The notes: generated by a model from the letters alone, not told the origin. A stretch of DNA of 64,000 nt from an uncultured Paracoccaceae bacterium (GCA_947492825.1 CANLNT010000001.1:1550001-1614000); one strand, 5' to 3'; counted from the first letter of the stretch, positions 37,856-46,789 are shown. A program made the numbers and translations.

Positions 37856-38698
37856 TCAACCATCCAGCGTGATGCCCTGTCGGCCTGCCAGATCGGTGAA
37901 ATATTGCCAGGCCACCCGGCCCGATCGCGACCCACGTGTGGCCTGCCATTCGATCGCTTCGGCGCGCATTGTGTCGGCGTCGATCTTGACCCCATGCGCC
38001 GCGCAATACCCTGAAATCATGTCCAAATATTCATCCTGGGTACAAGGATGAAAGCCCAACCAAAGCCCAAACCGATCACTGAGAGAGACCTTCTCCTCCA
38101 CCGCTTCCGATGGGTTAATGCCTGATTGACGTTCATTCTCTATCATATCGCGTGGCATCAGATGCCGCCGGTTCGACGTGGCATACAGCACCACATTCTC
38201 TGGCCGCCCCTCAATCCCGCCGTCCAGAACCGCCTTCAGCGATTTGTAGTGGGCATCGTCATGCGAAAACGAAAGATCGTCACAGAACAGAATGAACCGC
38301 TCCTGCGCGTGGCGCAGCAAGCCTAACAAACGGTTAATGCTGGGCAGGTCTTCACGTTGGATCTCGATGATCTTGAGGTCTTTGAAATCCGCCTGAACCG
38401 CGCCATGTATCGCCTTGACAAGGCTCGATTTTCCCATGCCACGCGCGCCCCACAGCAGGGCGTTGTTTGCAGGCATGCCACCGGCAAATTGGCGGGTATT
38501 GGCAAGCAGTGTGTCGCGTGACCGATCAATACCCACCAGAAGGTCCACATCGACGCGATTGACCTTTGGCACCGGCACCAGCATATCAGGATCGGCCTGC
38601 CAGACAAAGGCCGTCGCCATCCCGAACTCAGGTGCCTTCGCCGGTGGCGGCCTCAGCCGTTCCAGCGCCGCTGCGATCCGCTCCATCGGATCACTCAC
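37856..38698 (-). CDS. DUF815 AAA-type ATPase
   Basis: A 280-residue P-loop protein with Walker A WGARGMGKSS, Walker B ILFCDDLSF, a sensor ATSNRRHL and the DRFGLWLGFHPC segment typical of DUF815. Function is unproven. The start overlaps the tatC stop (ATGA), so it is translated with the Tat translocase genes. This linkage recurs in alphaproteobacteria. Confidence 0.88.
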   Translation of the reverse strand: MSDPMERIAAALERLRPPPAKAPEFGMATAFVWQADPDMLVPVPKVNRVDVDLLVGIDRSRDTLLANTRQFAGGMPANNALLWGARGMGKSSLVKAIHGAVQADFKDLKIIEIQREDLPSINRLLGLLRHAQERFILFCDDLSFSHDDAHYKSLKAVLDGGIEGRPENVVLYATSNRRHLMPRDMIENERQSGINPSEAVEEKVSLSDRFGLWLGFHPCTQDEYLDMISGYCAAHGVKIDADTMRAEAIEWQATRGSRSGRVAWQYFTDLAGRQGITLDG

Positions 38699-39564
38699 GC
38701 CTTGGGCTCCTCGTCCTCGATGTCGCCATAAAGGTCTTCATCTTCGTCCAAAATCCCCTCTGCGCGCATCTTGGCAACCTTCTGCCGTTCAACCCTTGCA
38801 ACCAGTTGGATCGAGACCTCATAGAGGCCATAAACCACAACGAAAAGAATGACTTGGCTGATCATATCGGGCGGTGTGGCAAGGGCGGCAAGCATCAGAA
38901 TACCGACCACTGCGTACTTGCGTGTGTTGCGCAATCCCCGCGCCGACACCAAACCGGCCTTGCCCATCAGGGTCAGCAAAACCGGCAGTTGAAAGCACAG
39001 ACCAAATGCCACGATGAATTTGATCGTCAGGCTCAGATAGGCCTGCGCTGATCCTTGAAACACGGTGCCCGCCGCCTGGGTATCAGACGGAACACCATCA
39101 ATCAGGCTCTCAGTGCTTTGAAAACCAAGGAAAAAGTCAAAGGCCAACGGGGTGATGACGTAGAACGCGAAGGACGCGCCCAACAGGAACATGAAGGGCG
39201 AGGCAATCAGAAATGGCAGAAACGCGCCCTTTTCCGATTTGTACAGGCCCGGCGCGATGAACCGCCACAACTGGAAAGAAATGATCGGAAACGATAGCAC
39301 CAATCCCCCCAGCAAAGAGATTGATATTGCTGTGAAAAATCCCTCTTCGAGCTTGATGAAGATCAACGCGCAATTGGCTCCGTCACGCTCCAGCGCGTCG
39401 CACAGGGGCCGCGTCAGAAACTCGAAAATCGGACGCCAGACCGTAAAACAGATCACCATGCCAACGATAAACGCCAGCACCGACCGGATCAGCCTGGTCC
39501 GCAACTCGGCCAGGTGTTCGATCAGTGGTGCTGCGCTGTCATCCATGTCTTCGCTGGAACTCAT
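38695..39564 (-). CDS. tatC: Sec-independent protein translocase TatC
   Basis: A 289-residue six-helix protein with the conserved HLAELRTRLIRSV start and a FIAPGLYKSEKGAFLPFL periplasmic loop. It has a charged C-terminal tail longer than that of E. coli. TatC binds twin-arginine signal peptides. It overlaps tatB by four bases. Confidence 0.95.
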   Translation of the reverse strand: MSSSEDMDDSAAPLIEHLAELRTRLIRSVLAFIVGMVICFTVWRPIFEFLTRPLCDALERDGANCALIFIKLEEGFFTAISISLLGGLVLSFPIISFQLWRFIAPGLYKSEKGAFLPFLIASPFMFLLGASFAFYVITPLAFDFFLGFQSTESLIDGVPSDTQAAGTVFQGSAQAYLSLTIKFIVAFGLCFQLPVLLTLMGKAGLVSARGLRNTRKYAVVGILMLAALATPPDMISQVILFVVVYGLYEVSIQLVARVERQKVAKMRAEGILDEDEDLYGDIEDEEPKA

Positions 39565-40022
39565 TGCGCATCACCCTTTTCTGGCGTCGCAGAAGGGATT
39601 TCAGCCGGTTTTGCGGGTGGATCGACCGTCACCTCGGGTGCCGCAGCAGCAGCCTCTTTGGCCTTGCGCGCCTCAACCGCCTTGGCGCTGGCGTCCAGCA
39701 TCCGGTCCTTGGCAGCTTGGCGTTCTTCCGACAGCTTCGCCGTTTCGCTGCCGGGCTTAAAGGCTGACCCGGTGGCCTCGCGCACTTTATCCAAACCGAA
39801 TTTCTGTGGGTTTGCAGCGGCTTGCACTGTCTTGCTTATGTCCTTCACGCCACTTTCATCAGCGGCGGCTTCCATCGCGCGGGAAAACTCGCGCGCCATG
39901 CCCTTTGCCTTGCCCGTGAACTGTCCAAGCGCACGGAACATGTTGGGCAAGTCCTTTGGACCAATCACAATCAGGGCGACGATGCTTAACAGCACCATCT
40001 CGCTCCAGCCAAGGCCGAACAT
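39561..40022 (-). CDS. tatB: Sec-independent protein translocase TatB
   Basis: A 153-residue protein with an N-terminal membrane helix (MFGLGWSEMVLLSIVALIVIGPKDLP), an amphipathic helix and an Ala/Pro/Lys-rich tail. TatB works with TatC in substrate recognition. It lies 24 bases after tatA. Confidence 0.93.
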   Translation of the reverse strand: MFGLGWSEMVLLSIVALIVIGPKDLPNMFRALGQFTGKAKGMAREFSRAMEAAADESGVKDISKTVQAAANPQKFGLDKVREATGSAFKPGSETAKLSEERQAAKDRMLDASAKAVEARKAKEAAAAAPEVTVDPPAKPAEIPSATPEKGDAQ

Positions 40023-40046
40023 CGCAGTTCCCTCCGGGGCTGTGGC

Positions 40047-40259
40047 TTAGGCTTTGTCTTTTTCGCTCTCAGGCGTCACGTCGCGTGCTTCAGCCATGCT
40101 GTCTTCCAGCTCGGCCTTGCCATCGTCGACACCTTTCTTGAAGGCGGTGATCCCTTTGCCGACTTCGCCCATCAGCGACGAGATCTTTCCGCGACCAAAA
40201 AGCACCAGCACCACAACAGCGATCAGCAGAAGGCCGGGCAATCCAATGTTATTGAGCAT
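40047..40259 (-). CDS. tatA: Sec-independent protein translocase TatA
   Basis: A 70-residue pore-forming component with the hinge [18 protein letters not shown] after a short membrane helix, and an acidic tail. It is the first gene of tatA-tatB-tatC-DUF815. Confidence 0.94.
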   Translation of the reverse strand: MLNNIGLPGLLLIAVVVLVLFGRGKISSLMGEVGKGITAFKKGVDDGKAELEDSMAEARDVTPESEKDKA

Positions 40260-40415
40260 GATATTCTCCTCAAGCAGGCCACACAGCCCGCATTTGCATC
40301 AATCCTTGGGTTCTAAATAGGGATGCAACATCCAGTTGGAAAGCCGGAAAACCGGGAAATCACCCCTCACAACCCCCTTTTTTTCTTGGCTTTTCGCAAT
40401 TTTGCGCCAATAAAC

Positions 40416-40438
40416 TGTCAACTGACAAAAATATGTCA
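40416..40438. promoter_or_regulatory. TGTCA inverted repeats upstream of the WYL regulator
   Basis: TGTCA-ac-TGACA (40416-40427) is followed by a further TGTCA (40434-40438) in the divergent region between tatA and the HTH/WYL regulator gene. The position suits an operator for autoregulation. Confidence 0.35.
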
Positions 40439-40456
40439 CAAGACGAAGGAATCGCA

Positions 40457-41122
40457 ATGCGACGTGCCGACCGGCTGATGCAGATTGTGCAGCTTCTGCG
40501 CGATGGTGACCTGCACAAGGCCGGTGACATCGCCGCTGCGACCGGTTCATCGCTCCGCACAATCTATCGGGATATGGAAACGCTCGCGGCCTCTGGCGTC
40601 CCGATCGAAGGCGCGCGCGGGATCGGCTACCGGGTCACTGCCGCCGTTACCCTGCCCCCGTTGAACCTGACAATCACAGAGGTGGAGGCCCTGCATCTTG
40701 GCCTCGCCTCAGTCGGGCAATCAAACGACGGGGAATTGGCGGCAGCGGCCCAGACCCTGAGCGCCAAGATCGACGCGGTGATGCCAGAAGACCGCAGTCG
40801 CGCACCCGCCACGATCAACTTTGCCATCTATCCCTTTGCCGATGCTGCAAAGGGTTTCCAGCACCTTCCGACGATCCGCGCCGCGATCCGGGCGCGGCAA
40901 AAGCTGCAACTGACGCTTGCAGATCGCGACCGGACCGTGCGGCCATTGCAGCTGGACTATTGGGGGCGGCTGTGGACCTGCGTGGTTTGGTGTGAAACCA
41001 CGCGCGGCTTTGATGAATTACGCGTCGATCAGATCACAGCGCTGCGCACCTTGCCGGGGTTGTTTGTGGATGAGCAAGGTAAATCCCTCAAGGATTTCAA
41101 CCAGATCAAGTCTGCGCGTTAA
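40457..41122 (+). CDS. YafY-type HTH/WYL transcriptional regulator
   Basis: A 221-residue DeoR-like winged helix (MRRADRLMQIVQLLRDG, TGSSLRTIYRDMETL) followed by a WYL ligand-binding domain (PLQLDYWGRLWTCVVWCETTRGF...LRVDQI). The ATG at 40457 has a well-spaced GAAGGA; an ATG at 40433 would precede it. It probably controls itself or the convergent oxygenase-like gene, which is inference. Confidence 0.85.
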   Translation: MRRADRLMQIVQLLRDGDLHKAGDIAAATGSSLRTIYRDMETLAASGVPIEGARGIGYRVTAAVTLPPLNLTITEVEALHLGLASVGQSNDGELAAAAQTLSAKIDAVMPEDRSRAPATINFAIYPFADAAKGFQHLPTIRAAIRARQKLQLTLADRDRTVRPLQLDYWGRLWTCVVWCETTRGFDELRVDQITALRTLPGLFVDEQGKSLKDFNQIKSAR

Positions 41123-41125
41123 GGG

Positions 41126-41848
41126 TCAAAGCCAATCTTGCGGCGCAATCAACGGTCGGAAATAGGCAATCGGTCGCGGTGCTGCGCCATCCCCCCAAGG
41201 GGCCACGCCGTGGATCAGATGCCGGTGCAGCAGCGTCGCTTCGCCCATACGGGCGGGCAGCGCGACCCGCGCGCAGGTTTTAAAAACTTCGCGCCGCGCG
41301 TCTTGATAGATCTCGGTCACATCCACGTCGCCCCAGCTCGCCGGGTCAATCCCGTCAAAGGCACGGGCGAAAGCCGCTTGCATGATCTTGTGCGACCCGC
41401 GCCAGACCACCAGCGGGCTATCCGCCGCGTCAGCCAGCGGTAGCCCAAGGATAAACCCATGCGGTTCTCGCAGATGTCTGCGACGCGCTGATCCCTCAGG
41501 CAGTAACCCATCCATGTGTGCAGCGTCGCGATTGCGTCGGAACCGGTGCGCGGTCTCGCTTTCATCAGTGTCTTTCTGCGGGTAGCCCGGATAGACGATG
41601 GACAGTTGGGCGCGGTGCCATGTGGCGGGCGGGGTGACCAAAGAGGTCCATGGCCCGTCCAATGGAACGCCGTCTATTGCGCCATCTTTGGTGTTAGGCA
41701 GCGCGTCAACGCCGACAAACCACGTCCCTCCGTGGCGTTTCTCGCTTCGATCAACCCGGTGCGCAGCCTTGGCAGCAGCCCTTGCCCACTGGTCGACACG
41801 CGGGTCTTGCCCGAAGTGAACACACCCGTCTGCCGCCCAATCTACCAC
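41126..41848 (-). CDS. putative 2-oxoglutarate/Fe(II) (phytanoyl-CoA-type) dioxygenase
   Basis: A 240-residue protein starting at a GTG (VVDWAADGCVHFGQD) that overlaps the upstream tauE-like gene's stop. A facial-triad pattern is visible: HMD in DAAHMDGLLPEG, a distal His in LLHRHLIHGVAPW, and an Arg in PRPIAYFRP. WRGSHKIMQ is also typical of phytanoyl-CoA-type oxygenases. The substrate is unknown. It converges with the WYL regulator, three bases apart. Confidence 0.75.
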   Translation of the reverse strand: MVDWAADGCVHFGQDPRVDQWARAAAKAAHRVDRSEKRHGGTWFVGVDALPNTKDGAIDGVPLDGPWTSLVTPPATWHRAQLSIVYPGYPQKDTDESETAHRFRRNRDAAHMDGLLPEGSARRRHLREPHGFILGLPLADAADSPLVVWRGSHKIMQAAFARAFDGIDPASWGDVDVTEIYQDARREVFKTCARVALPARMGEATLLHRHLIHGVAPWGDGAAPRPIAYFRPLIAPQDWL

Positions 41849-42660
41849 CCGACTGCCTTGCGCAGCATGTTCAGCGCGACAAGGATCAGGAACACACCAA
41901 ACACCCGCTTGAGCGGCCCCGCGTCCAAGCGGTGCGCCAATGCCGCCCCCCACGGCGCTGTGACCAGAGTCATCGCGATCACCAACACGAATGCAACAAG
42001 GTTAACTGATCCAAATGTCAGCGGCGGGGCCACGGCGATCGGCGTCATCAGAAACCCGATGACCGCAGGCACAGCGATGATCACACCAAACCCTGCTGCT
42101 GTTGCCACAGCACGGTGAATCGGCACGCTGTAAAGGCTCATCACCGGCACTCCAAAGGACCCGCCGCCTATGCCCATCAGCACTGACAGAAACCCCAGGA
42201 CGGGCGACAGGACCAACCGCATGACCCCTTGCGGCATGGCCGCGCCCAAGCGCCAGCCCGCTTTGCCGAAAGTCATATACAGCCCAACGATCACAGCGAG
42301 CATCCCAAAAATCGCCTGAAGCGCGCCAGACCGAAGCGCTGCCGCCGTCACCACCCCCAAAACAGCGCCGACCACAATCCCGGGCGCCCAGCTTTTCAGT
42401 ATGTCCCAGTCCACCGCGCCCTTTTTGTTGTGCGACAGGACCGAACGGATTGAGGTGACGATGATCGTCGCCAGCGAGGTGGCAAGGCAAAGCTGCATCA
42501 GTTGCGGGCTGTCAAAGCCCAGCACACTAAAGGCATAGAAAAACGCAGGCACCAACACGATACCGCCACCGACACCCAAAAGCCCCGCCAGCACGCCCGC
42601 AAAGGCCCCAATCAGCAGGATCAGCGCAGCCATGCCGGCCAGCAAGCCAAAGTCTTCCAT
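41842..42660 (-). CDS. TauE/SafE family sulfite/organosulfonate exporter
   Basis: A 272-residue membrane protein with about eight helices and the TauE/SafE repeats (GVLAGLLGVGGGIVLVPAF and FLSVLMGIGGGSFGVPVM). The family exports sulfite, sulfoacetate or related anions. The ATG at 42660 overlaps the dusA stop (TGATG). It lies about 1 kb from the SsuD-like monooxygenase cluster and could dispose of sulfite from it. Confidence 0.88.
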   Translation of the reverse strand: MEDFGLLAGMAALILLIGAFAGVLAGLLGVGGGIVLVPAFFYAFSVLGFDSPQLMQLCLATSLATIIVTSIRSVLSHNKKGAVDWDILKSWAPGIVVGAVLGVVTAAALRSGALQAIFGMLAVIVGLYMTFGKAGWRLGAAMPQGVMRLVLSPVLGFLSVLMGIGGGSFGVPVMSLYSVPIHRAVATAAGFGVIIAVPAVIGFLMTPIAVAPPLTFGSVNLVAFVLVIAMTLVTAPWGAALAHRLDAGPLKRVFGVFLILVALNMLRKAVGW

Positions 42661-43652
42661 CAAGCGGCCTTTTCTGTGACGTGACCCAGTGCTTTCAGCA
42701 CAACATCCGGTCCTGCACCGTCACGATGCGATTCCTCTGACAGCGTCCGCCGCCATCCACGCGCTCCGGGGCGGCCTTGAAAAAGGCCCAGCATGTGACG
42801 GGTGACATGATGCAGGCGGCCGCCGCTGGCGATATGGTCCGCGATATAGGGCAGCATCAGGTGCACCACGTCTTCCGCGGACCGGTCCAGACCGCCGCCA
42901 AAGATACGACGATCTGCGTCCAGCAACACGCTGGCCGGGTTGTGATAAGCCGCGCGCCCGATCATCACGCCATCGAGGCCGCCGTCCAAGAATTCTTCTG
43001 CAACCTCAAGAGTTTCGACACCGCCGTTAATGCTGATATGCAGGTGTGGAAAGGTCGCCTTCATCTGTCGCACAAGGTCATAATCCAAGGGCGGGATATC
43101 GCGGTTTTCCTTGGGGCTAAGGCCCTGAAGCCAGGCCTTGCGCGCATGGATCGCAAAGCGATCAACCCCAGCGGCACTGACCCGCGCAATAAAGTCCGGT
43201 AGCACGTGCTGCGGATCCTGATCGTCAACACCGATCCGGCATTTGACCGTCACGGGCACCGAAACTGCCGCGCGTATCGCCGCGACACAATCTGCCACCA
43301 GCACTGGGCTTTCCATCAAGACCGCACCAAAGGACCCCGATTGCACCCGATCAGATGGACAGCCGCAGTTGAGATTGACCTCATCATAGCCGAACCCTTC
43401 GCAAATCCGCGCAGCCTCGGCCAGTTGTGCGGGGTTCGATCCGCCCAGCTGTACAGCAACGGGGTGTTCTGTGGCATCAAAGCCCAGCAACCTGTCGCGG
43501 TCGCCGTGGATCACCGCAGGTGCGGTGACCATTTCGGTATAAAGCAACGCGTGCCGGGTCATGGACCGATGCAGCACCCGGCAGTGCCGGTCCGTCCAAT
43601 CCATCATCGGGGCCACCGAAAGGCGCGCGTTATGTGCCACAACATCGTTCAT
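42660..43652 (-). CDS. dusA: tRNA-dihydrouridine synthase A
   Basis: A 330-residue FMN enzyme reducing U20/U20a in the tRNA D-loop. It begins RLSVAPMMDWTDRHCRVLHR and has the catalytic-Cys motif NLNCGCPSDRVQ, IHARKAWLQGLSPKENR and NGGVETLE. It is coupled to the TauE-like gene. Confidence 0.94.
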   Translation of the reverse strand: MNDVVAHNARLSVAPMMDWTDRHCRVLHRSMTRHALLYTEMVTAPAVIHGDRDRLLGFDATEHPVAVQLGGSNPAQLAEAARICEGFGYDEVNLNCGCPSDRVQSGSFGAVLMESPVLVADCVAAIRAAVSVPVTVKCRIGVDDQDPQHVLPDFIARVSAAGVDRFAIHARKAWLQGLSPKENRDIPPLDYDLVRQMKATFPHLHISINGGVETLEVAEEFLDGGLDGVMIGRAAYHNPASVLLDADRRIFGGGLDRSAEDVVHLMLPYIADHIASGGRLHHVTRHMLGLFQGRPGARGWRRTLSEESHRDGAGPDVVLKALGHVTEKAA

Positions 43653-43720
43653 GCGCAGCGATATAGGCGATGCTTTGCGCCCTGACCAGCCACGCAGGCG
43701 TCTGAGCTTGCGATCAAGAC

Positions 43721-44809
43721 CTAAAGCAACACCGCCTGCCCCGTCGCCGCGCTTTCCTGCGCCGCAAGGCCCATCGCTACCGCGCGCGCACCGTCGTCCA
43801 CCGTCACTTCCACGGTACCCTCCCCCCGGATCACAGCGTTAAAGCGCTGATGCTGGTAAAAGGTCGACCCGTTGTGATCGCCAGCTTCCAAAAGGGCGGG
43901 ATCAACCGGGACTTCGCTGACAATCGGCCCTTTGGGTGCGCGGGGGCTGATCACCAATTGCGGCACAGGTGCGGGGCCAAGCAATTGCGGCCAGAACCTG
44001 CCCGGCCCCGGCACCAACGCCTCAATCTTACCCTTGGGACCCACGGCGCTGATTTCTTCCTGATACTTTGAGCCTTCCGCAAACATGCACAATTCCAGCA
44101 TTGCGCGTTTGCCGCCTTCGAAATCCAGAATGACATAGCCATTGTCCCAGATATCCGGCACCCGACCGCCATAATCCTCGTCCTTGTGGTTCAGCGTCTG
44201 CCCGGCACTGGCCATGACCCGCACAGGCTCTGCCTTGAGGATCAGCCGCATCAGATCAAAGAAATGGCAGCACTTTTCCACCAGCGTCCCGCCGGTATTG
44301 GCGTTAAACCGGTTCCAGTCGCCAATCTTGGGCAGAAACGGAAAGCGATGCTCGCGCACCGTCAGCATCGAAATGCCGCCTGTTGCCGCCTCGACCTGAT
44401 TGATCAGCGCCTGGATCGGCGGCATATAGCGGTATTCCATCGCGACCCAGACCGGCGCGTCATAGCTATTGGCAAAATCCGCCACCTTCGCGGCATCCGC
44501 CGGATCGGTATAAAGAGGCTTTTCGCATAGGATTGGCAAGGTTCTTTTGGCGGCAATCTGGTGCAATTGGTCCACATGCAGGAAATTGGGGCTGACGATG
44601 ACAACTGCGTCCAGCTCGGGGTGATCCATCAACGCATCGACGCTTTCGGCCACGGTCGCGTTCTGCGCCAGCACCGCCGCTGATTGCGCCAGTTCATCCA
44701 CCGGATCATAGACAACGCTGACCCGCCCCTGCGGCAACAGGTTGATATTCTGGATGTGCTCGCGGCCCATCATACCACAGCCAATCAGGCCATAGTTCAC
44801 CATCTTCAT
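43721..44809 (-). CDS. Gfo/Idh/MocA family oxidoreductase or NAD+-dependent glycosidase
   Basis: A 362-residue protein with an N-terminal Rossmann fold (YGLIGCGMMGREH), the EKP motif (LCEKPLYTD) and the C-terminal beta-sheet domain containing NTGGTLVEKCCHFFDLMRL. Members oxidise sugars or inositols, or act as NAD+-dependent glycosidases (GH109 and the sulfoquinovosidase family GH188). Next to a GntR regulator and an SsuD-like monooxygenase cluster, sulfoquinovosidase is an attractive guess. Sequence alone does not decide. Confidence 0.85.
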   Translation of the reverse strand: MKMVNYGLIGCGMMGREHIQNINLLPQGRVSVVYDPVDELAQSAAVLAQNATVAESVDALMDHPELDAVVIVSPNFLHVDQLHQIAAKRTLPILCEKPLYTDPADAAKVADFANSYDAPVWVAMEYRYMPPIQALINQVEAATGGISMLTVREHRFPFLPKIGDWNRFNANTGGTLVEKCCHFFDLMRLILKAEPVRVMASAGQTLNHKDEDYGGRVPDIWDNGYVILDFEGGKRAMLELCMFAEGSKYQEEISAVGPKGKIEALVPGPGRFWPQLLGPAPVPQLVISPRAPKGPIVSEVPVDPALLEAGDHNGSTFYQHQRFNAVIRGEGTVEVTVDDGARAVAMGLAAQESAATGQAVLL

Positions 44810-44815
44810 CGGTCG

Positions 44816-45523
44816 TTACCCTTTTCCCATGCGCGACACATAGCGCGCCTTCGTGTTGTCAAACCATGTGCGCGAAAATTCAACCGGCGTGCCATCTGCT
44901 GTCCAGCCAATCCGCTCAATATATCCGACGGCAAAGCCTGCGCGTAAGTGAAAGCTGTCAGGTGTCCAGCGCGGCAGTTGCGCGACACCAATCCGATCCT
45001 CAACGCTGGCGATCACAACACCCAGTTCATCGCGGTAAAATTCGTACAGGGAATCGGATAAATCTCCAACCGTGACCGCCGCACGTTGCGCACCGTCCAG
45101 CCAGATTTCTTCCAGTGCAATCAGGTCGCCATCGAGGCGTCGCAAGCGACGTATGCGGTGCCCTTCGCTGTCCGGCCCAAAGGCCGGTGCATCCTTGGGC
45201 TTGGGCATCCGTTCGACCGACAAGACGTCTGCGGTCGGCAAACCACCACCGCGCACCTTTTCGAGCCGGAAAAACGCATAGACGCTTTTGACATCCGGTT
45301 TATGCCTGACATAGTTGCCTGAACCTTGCACCCGATCCAAAAGCCCCTTGGATTCGAGATCAGCAAGGGATTTGCGCAGCGTTCCAACAGAGATGCCAAG
45401 CTCTGCCGCCATCTCGCGCTCGGGCGGCAATCGCGCGCCGTCGGCAAGATGCCCAGCTGCGATTTCACGGATCAGCATCTCGCTGACGGCGACGTATTTG
45501 GGCAGCGCCGAAGCCGTTGCCAT
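44816..45523 (-). CDS. GntR/HutC-family transcriptional regulator
   Basis: A 235-residue regulator with an N-terminal GntR winged helix (LPPEREMAAELGISVGTLRKSLADLESKGLL) and a UTRA effector domain (RRLDGDLIALEEIWLDG ... FSRTWFDNTKARYV). UTRA domains sense small ligands such as phosphosugars. It lies six bases upstream of the Gfo/Idh gene and diverges from the monooxygenase operon, so it likely controls both. Confidence 0.9.
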   Translation of the reverse strand: MATASALPKYVAVSEMLIREIAAGHLADGARLPPEREMAAELGISVGTLRKSLADLESKGLLDRVQGSGNYVRHKPDVKSVYAFFRLEKVRGGGLPTADVLSVERMPKPKDAPAFGPDSEGHRIRRLRRLDGDLIALEEIWLDGAQRAAVTVGDLSDSLYEFYRDELGVVIASVEDRIGVAQLPRWTPDSFHLRAGFAVGYIERIGWTADGTPVEFSRTWFDNTKARYVSRMGKG

Positions 45524-45561
45524 CCCGCTGACCTCCCTGACTGCGGAAAATTGATACACTA

Positions 45562-45590
45562 TTGTTTCACTCAAAAACCCGTGCTAGGCA
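45562..45590 (+). promoter_or_regulatory. candidate promoter of the monooxygenase operon
   Basis: TTGTTT (45562-45567), a 17-base spacer and TAGGCA (45585-45590) lie 38 bases before the monooxygenase ATG, in the 105-bp divergent gap. TTGA and TCAA half-sites flank the -35 region and may be part of an operator. Confidence 0.4.
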
Positions 45591-45628
45591 AGTCCCAAGT
45601 TGAGATTCTTTTGGGGGAAGCCGACACC

Positions 45629-46789
45629 ATGGATCAAGTGGTCCCAGTCACAAGCGCAGACCTAGACGCCGCAGAGGTATCATGGTTTTCCGCTTTGTGC
45701 TCAGATGATTACCAGTTCCTCGGCGTGCCAGACGGCGCGCTGCGATCATCCTGGGAGCACTGCCGCGACATCGCACTTGAGGCCGAAAGGCAAGGCTTTC
45801 GCAATATCCTTGCGCCGTCTTCTTATCAGGTTGGTCAGGACACCTTGTCCTTTGTGGCCGGCATGGCCCCACTGACCGAAAGGATGAATTTTCTGGCGGC
45901 AATTCGCTGCGGCGAAGTGCAACCAATCATGCTCGCGCGGACCATCGCCACGCTTGACCACATGCTCAAGGGGCGGCTGACGCTGAACGTGATCTCGTCA
46001 GATTTTCCGGGCGAGGTGGCAGACAGCGCCTACCGCTACAAGCGCAGCCATGAGGTGGTCGAGATCCTGCGCAAGTGCTGGACTCAGGATGAAGTCAGCT
46101 ATGACGGCGAGATCTACCAGATCTCCAAGCTCAGCACCGATCCTGCACGCCCCTATCAGCAAAACGGTGGCCCGCTACTGTACTTTGGTGGCTACTCACC
46201 CGCCGCGATGGAGCTTTGCGGGGCGCAATGTGACGTCTACCTGATGTGGCCGGAGGTTCAGGAGCAGCTGGCCCAGCGCATGAAGGACGTGCACGCACGC
46301 GCGGCCGCGCATGGCCGCACGCTGGATTACGGTCTGCGGGTGCACATGATCGTGCGCGACACGGAACAAGAAGCCAAGGAATACGCCGATTACATCGCCT
46401 CCAAGCTGGATGATGAATACGGCAAGCTGATCCGCGACCGCGCCCATGACAGCATCAGCCTTGGCGTGGCCCATCAGGCCCGCGCGCGCGAGCTGGCGGA
46501 CAAATACGGCTACATCGAACCCGGCCTGTGGACCGGTGTCGGGCGCGCCCGCTCTGGCTGTGGCGCCGCCCTTGTGGGGTCGACCGATCAGATCCTGTCG
46601 AAAATTGAGGCTTACAAAAAGATGGGCATCCGTGCTTTCATCTTTTCAGGCTACCCGCATATCGACGAGGCCAAGCATTTTGGCCAACGCGTCATGCCCG
46701 AACTGAAAACCTGTTCTTTGCCGCACGCTCATGGGCGTGTCCCGGCAGAAACACCCGCTACGCCTTTGGGCACAGGAGAGCGTCGCTAA
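45629..46789 (+). CDS. SsuD-like flavin-dependent (LLM class) monooxygenase; candidate sulfoquinovose monooxygenase
   Basis: A 386-residue bacterial-luciferase-fold enzyme of the alkanesulfonate monooxygenase group. It has NILAPSSYQVGQDTLSF, AIRCGEVQPIMLARTIATLDHML, PLLYFGGYSPAAMEL and GSTDQILSKIEAYKKMGI with a terminal FSGYPH. Such enzymes use FMNH2 to split a C-S bond, releasing sulfite and an aldehyde. The next two genes encode an aldo/keto reductase and a flavin reductase, the set found in the Agrobacterium sulfo-SMO pathway (SmoC/B/A). The ATG at 45629 excludes an upstream open stretch antisense to the regulator. Confidence 0.85.
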   Translation: MDQVVPVTSADLDAAEVSWFSALCSDDYQFLGVPDGALRSSWEHCRDIALEAERQGFRNILAPSSYQVGQDTLSFVAGMAPLTERMNFLAAIRCGEVQPIMLARTIATLDHMLKGRLTLNVISSDFPGEVADSAYRYKRSHEVVEILRKCWTQDEVSYDGEIYQISKLSTDPARPYQQNGGPLLYFGGYSPAAMELCGAQCDVYLMWPEVQEQLAQRMKDVHARAAAHGRTLDYGLRVHMIVRDTEQEAKEYADYIASKLDDEYGKLIRDRAHDSISLGVAHQARARELADKYGYIEPGLWTGVGRARSGCGAALVGSTDQILSKIEAYKKMGIRAFIFSGYPHIDEAKHFGQRVMPELKTCSLPHAHGRVPAETPATPLGTGERR

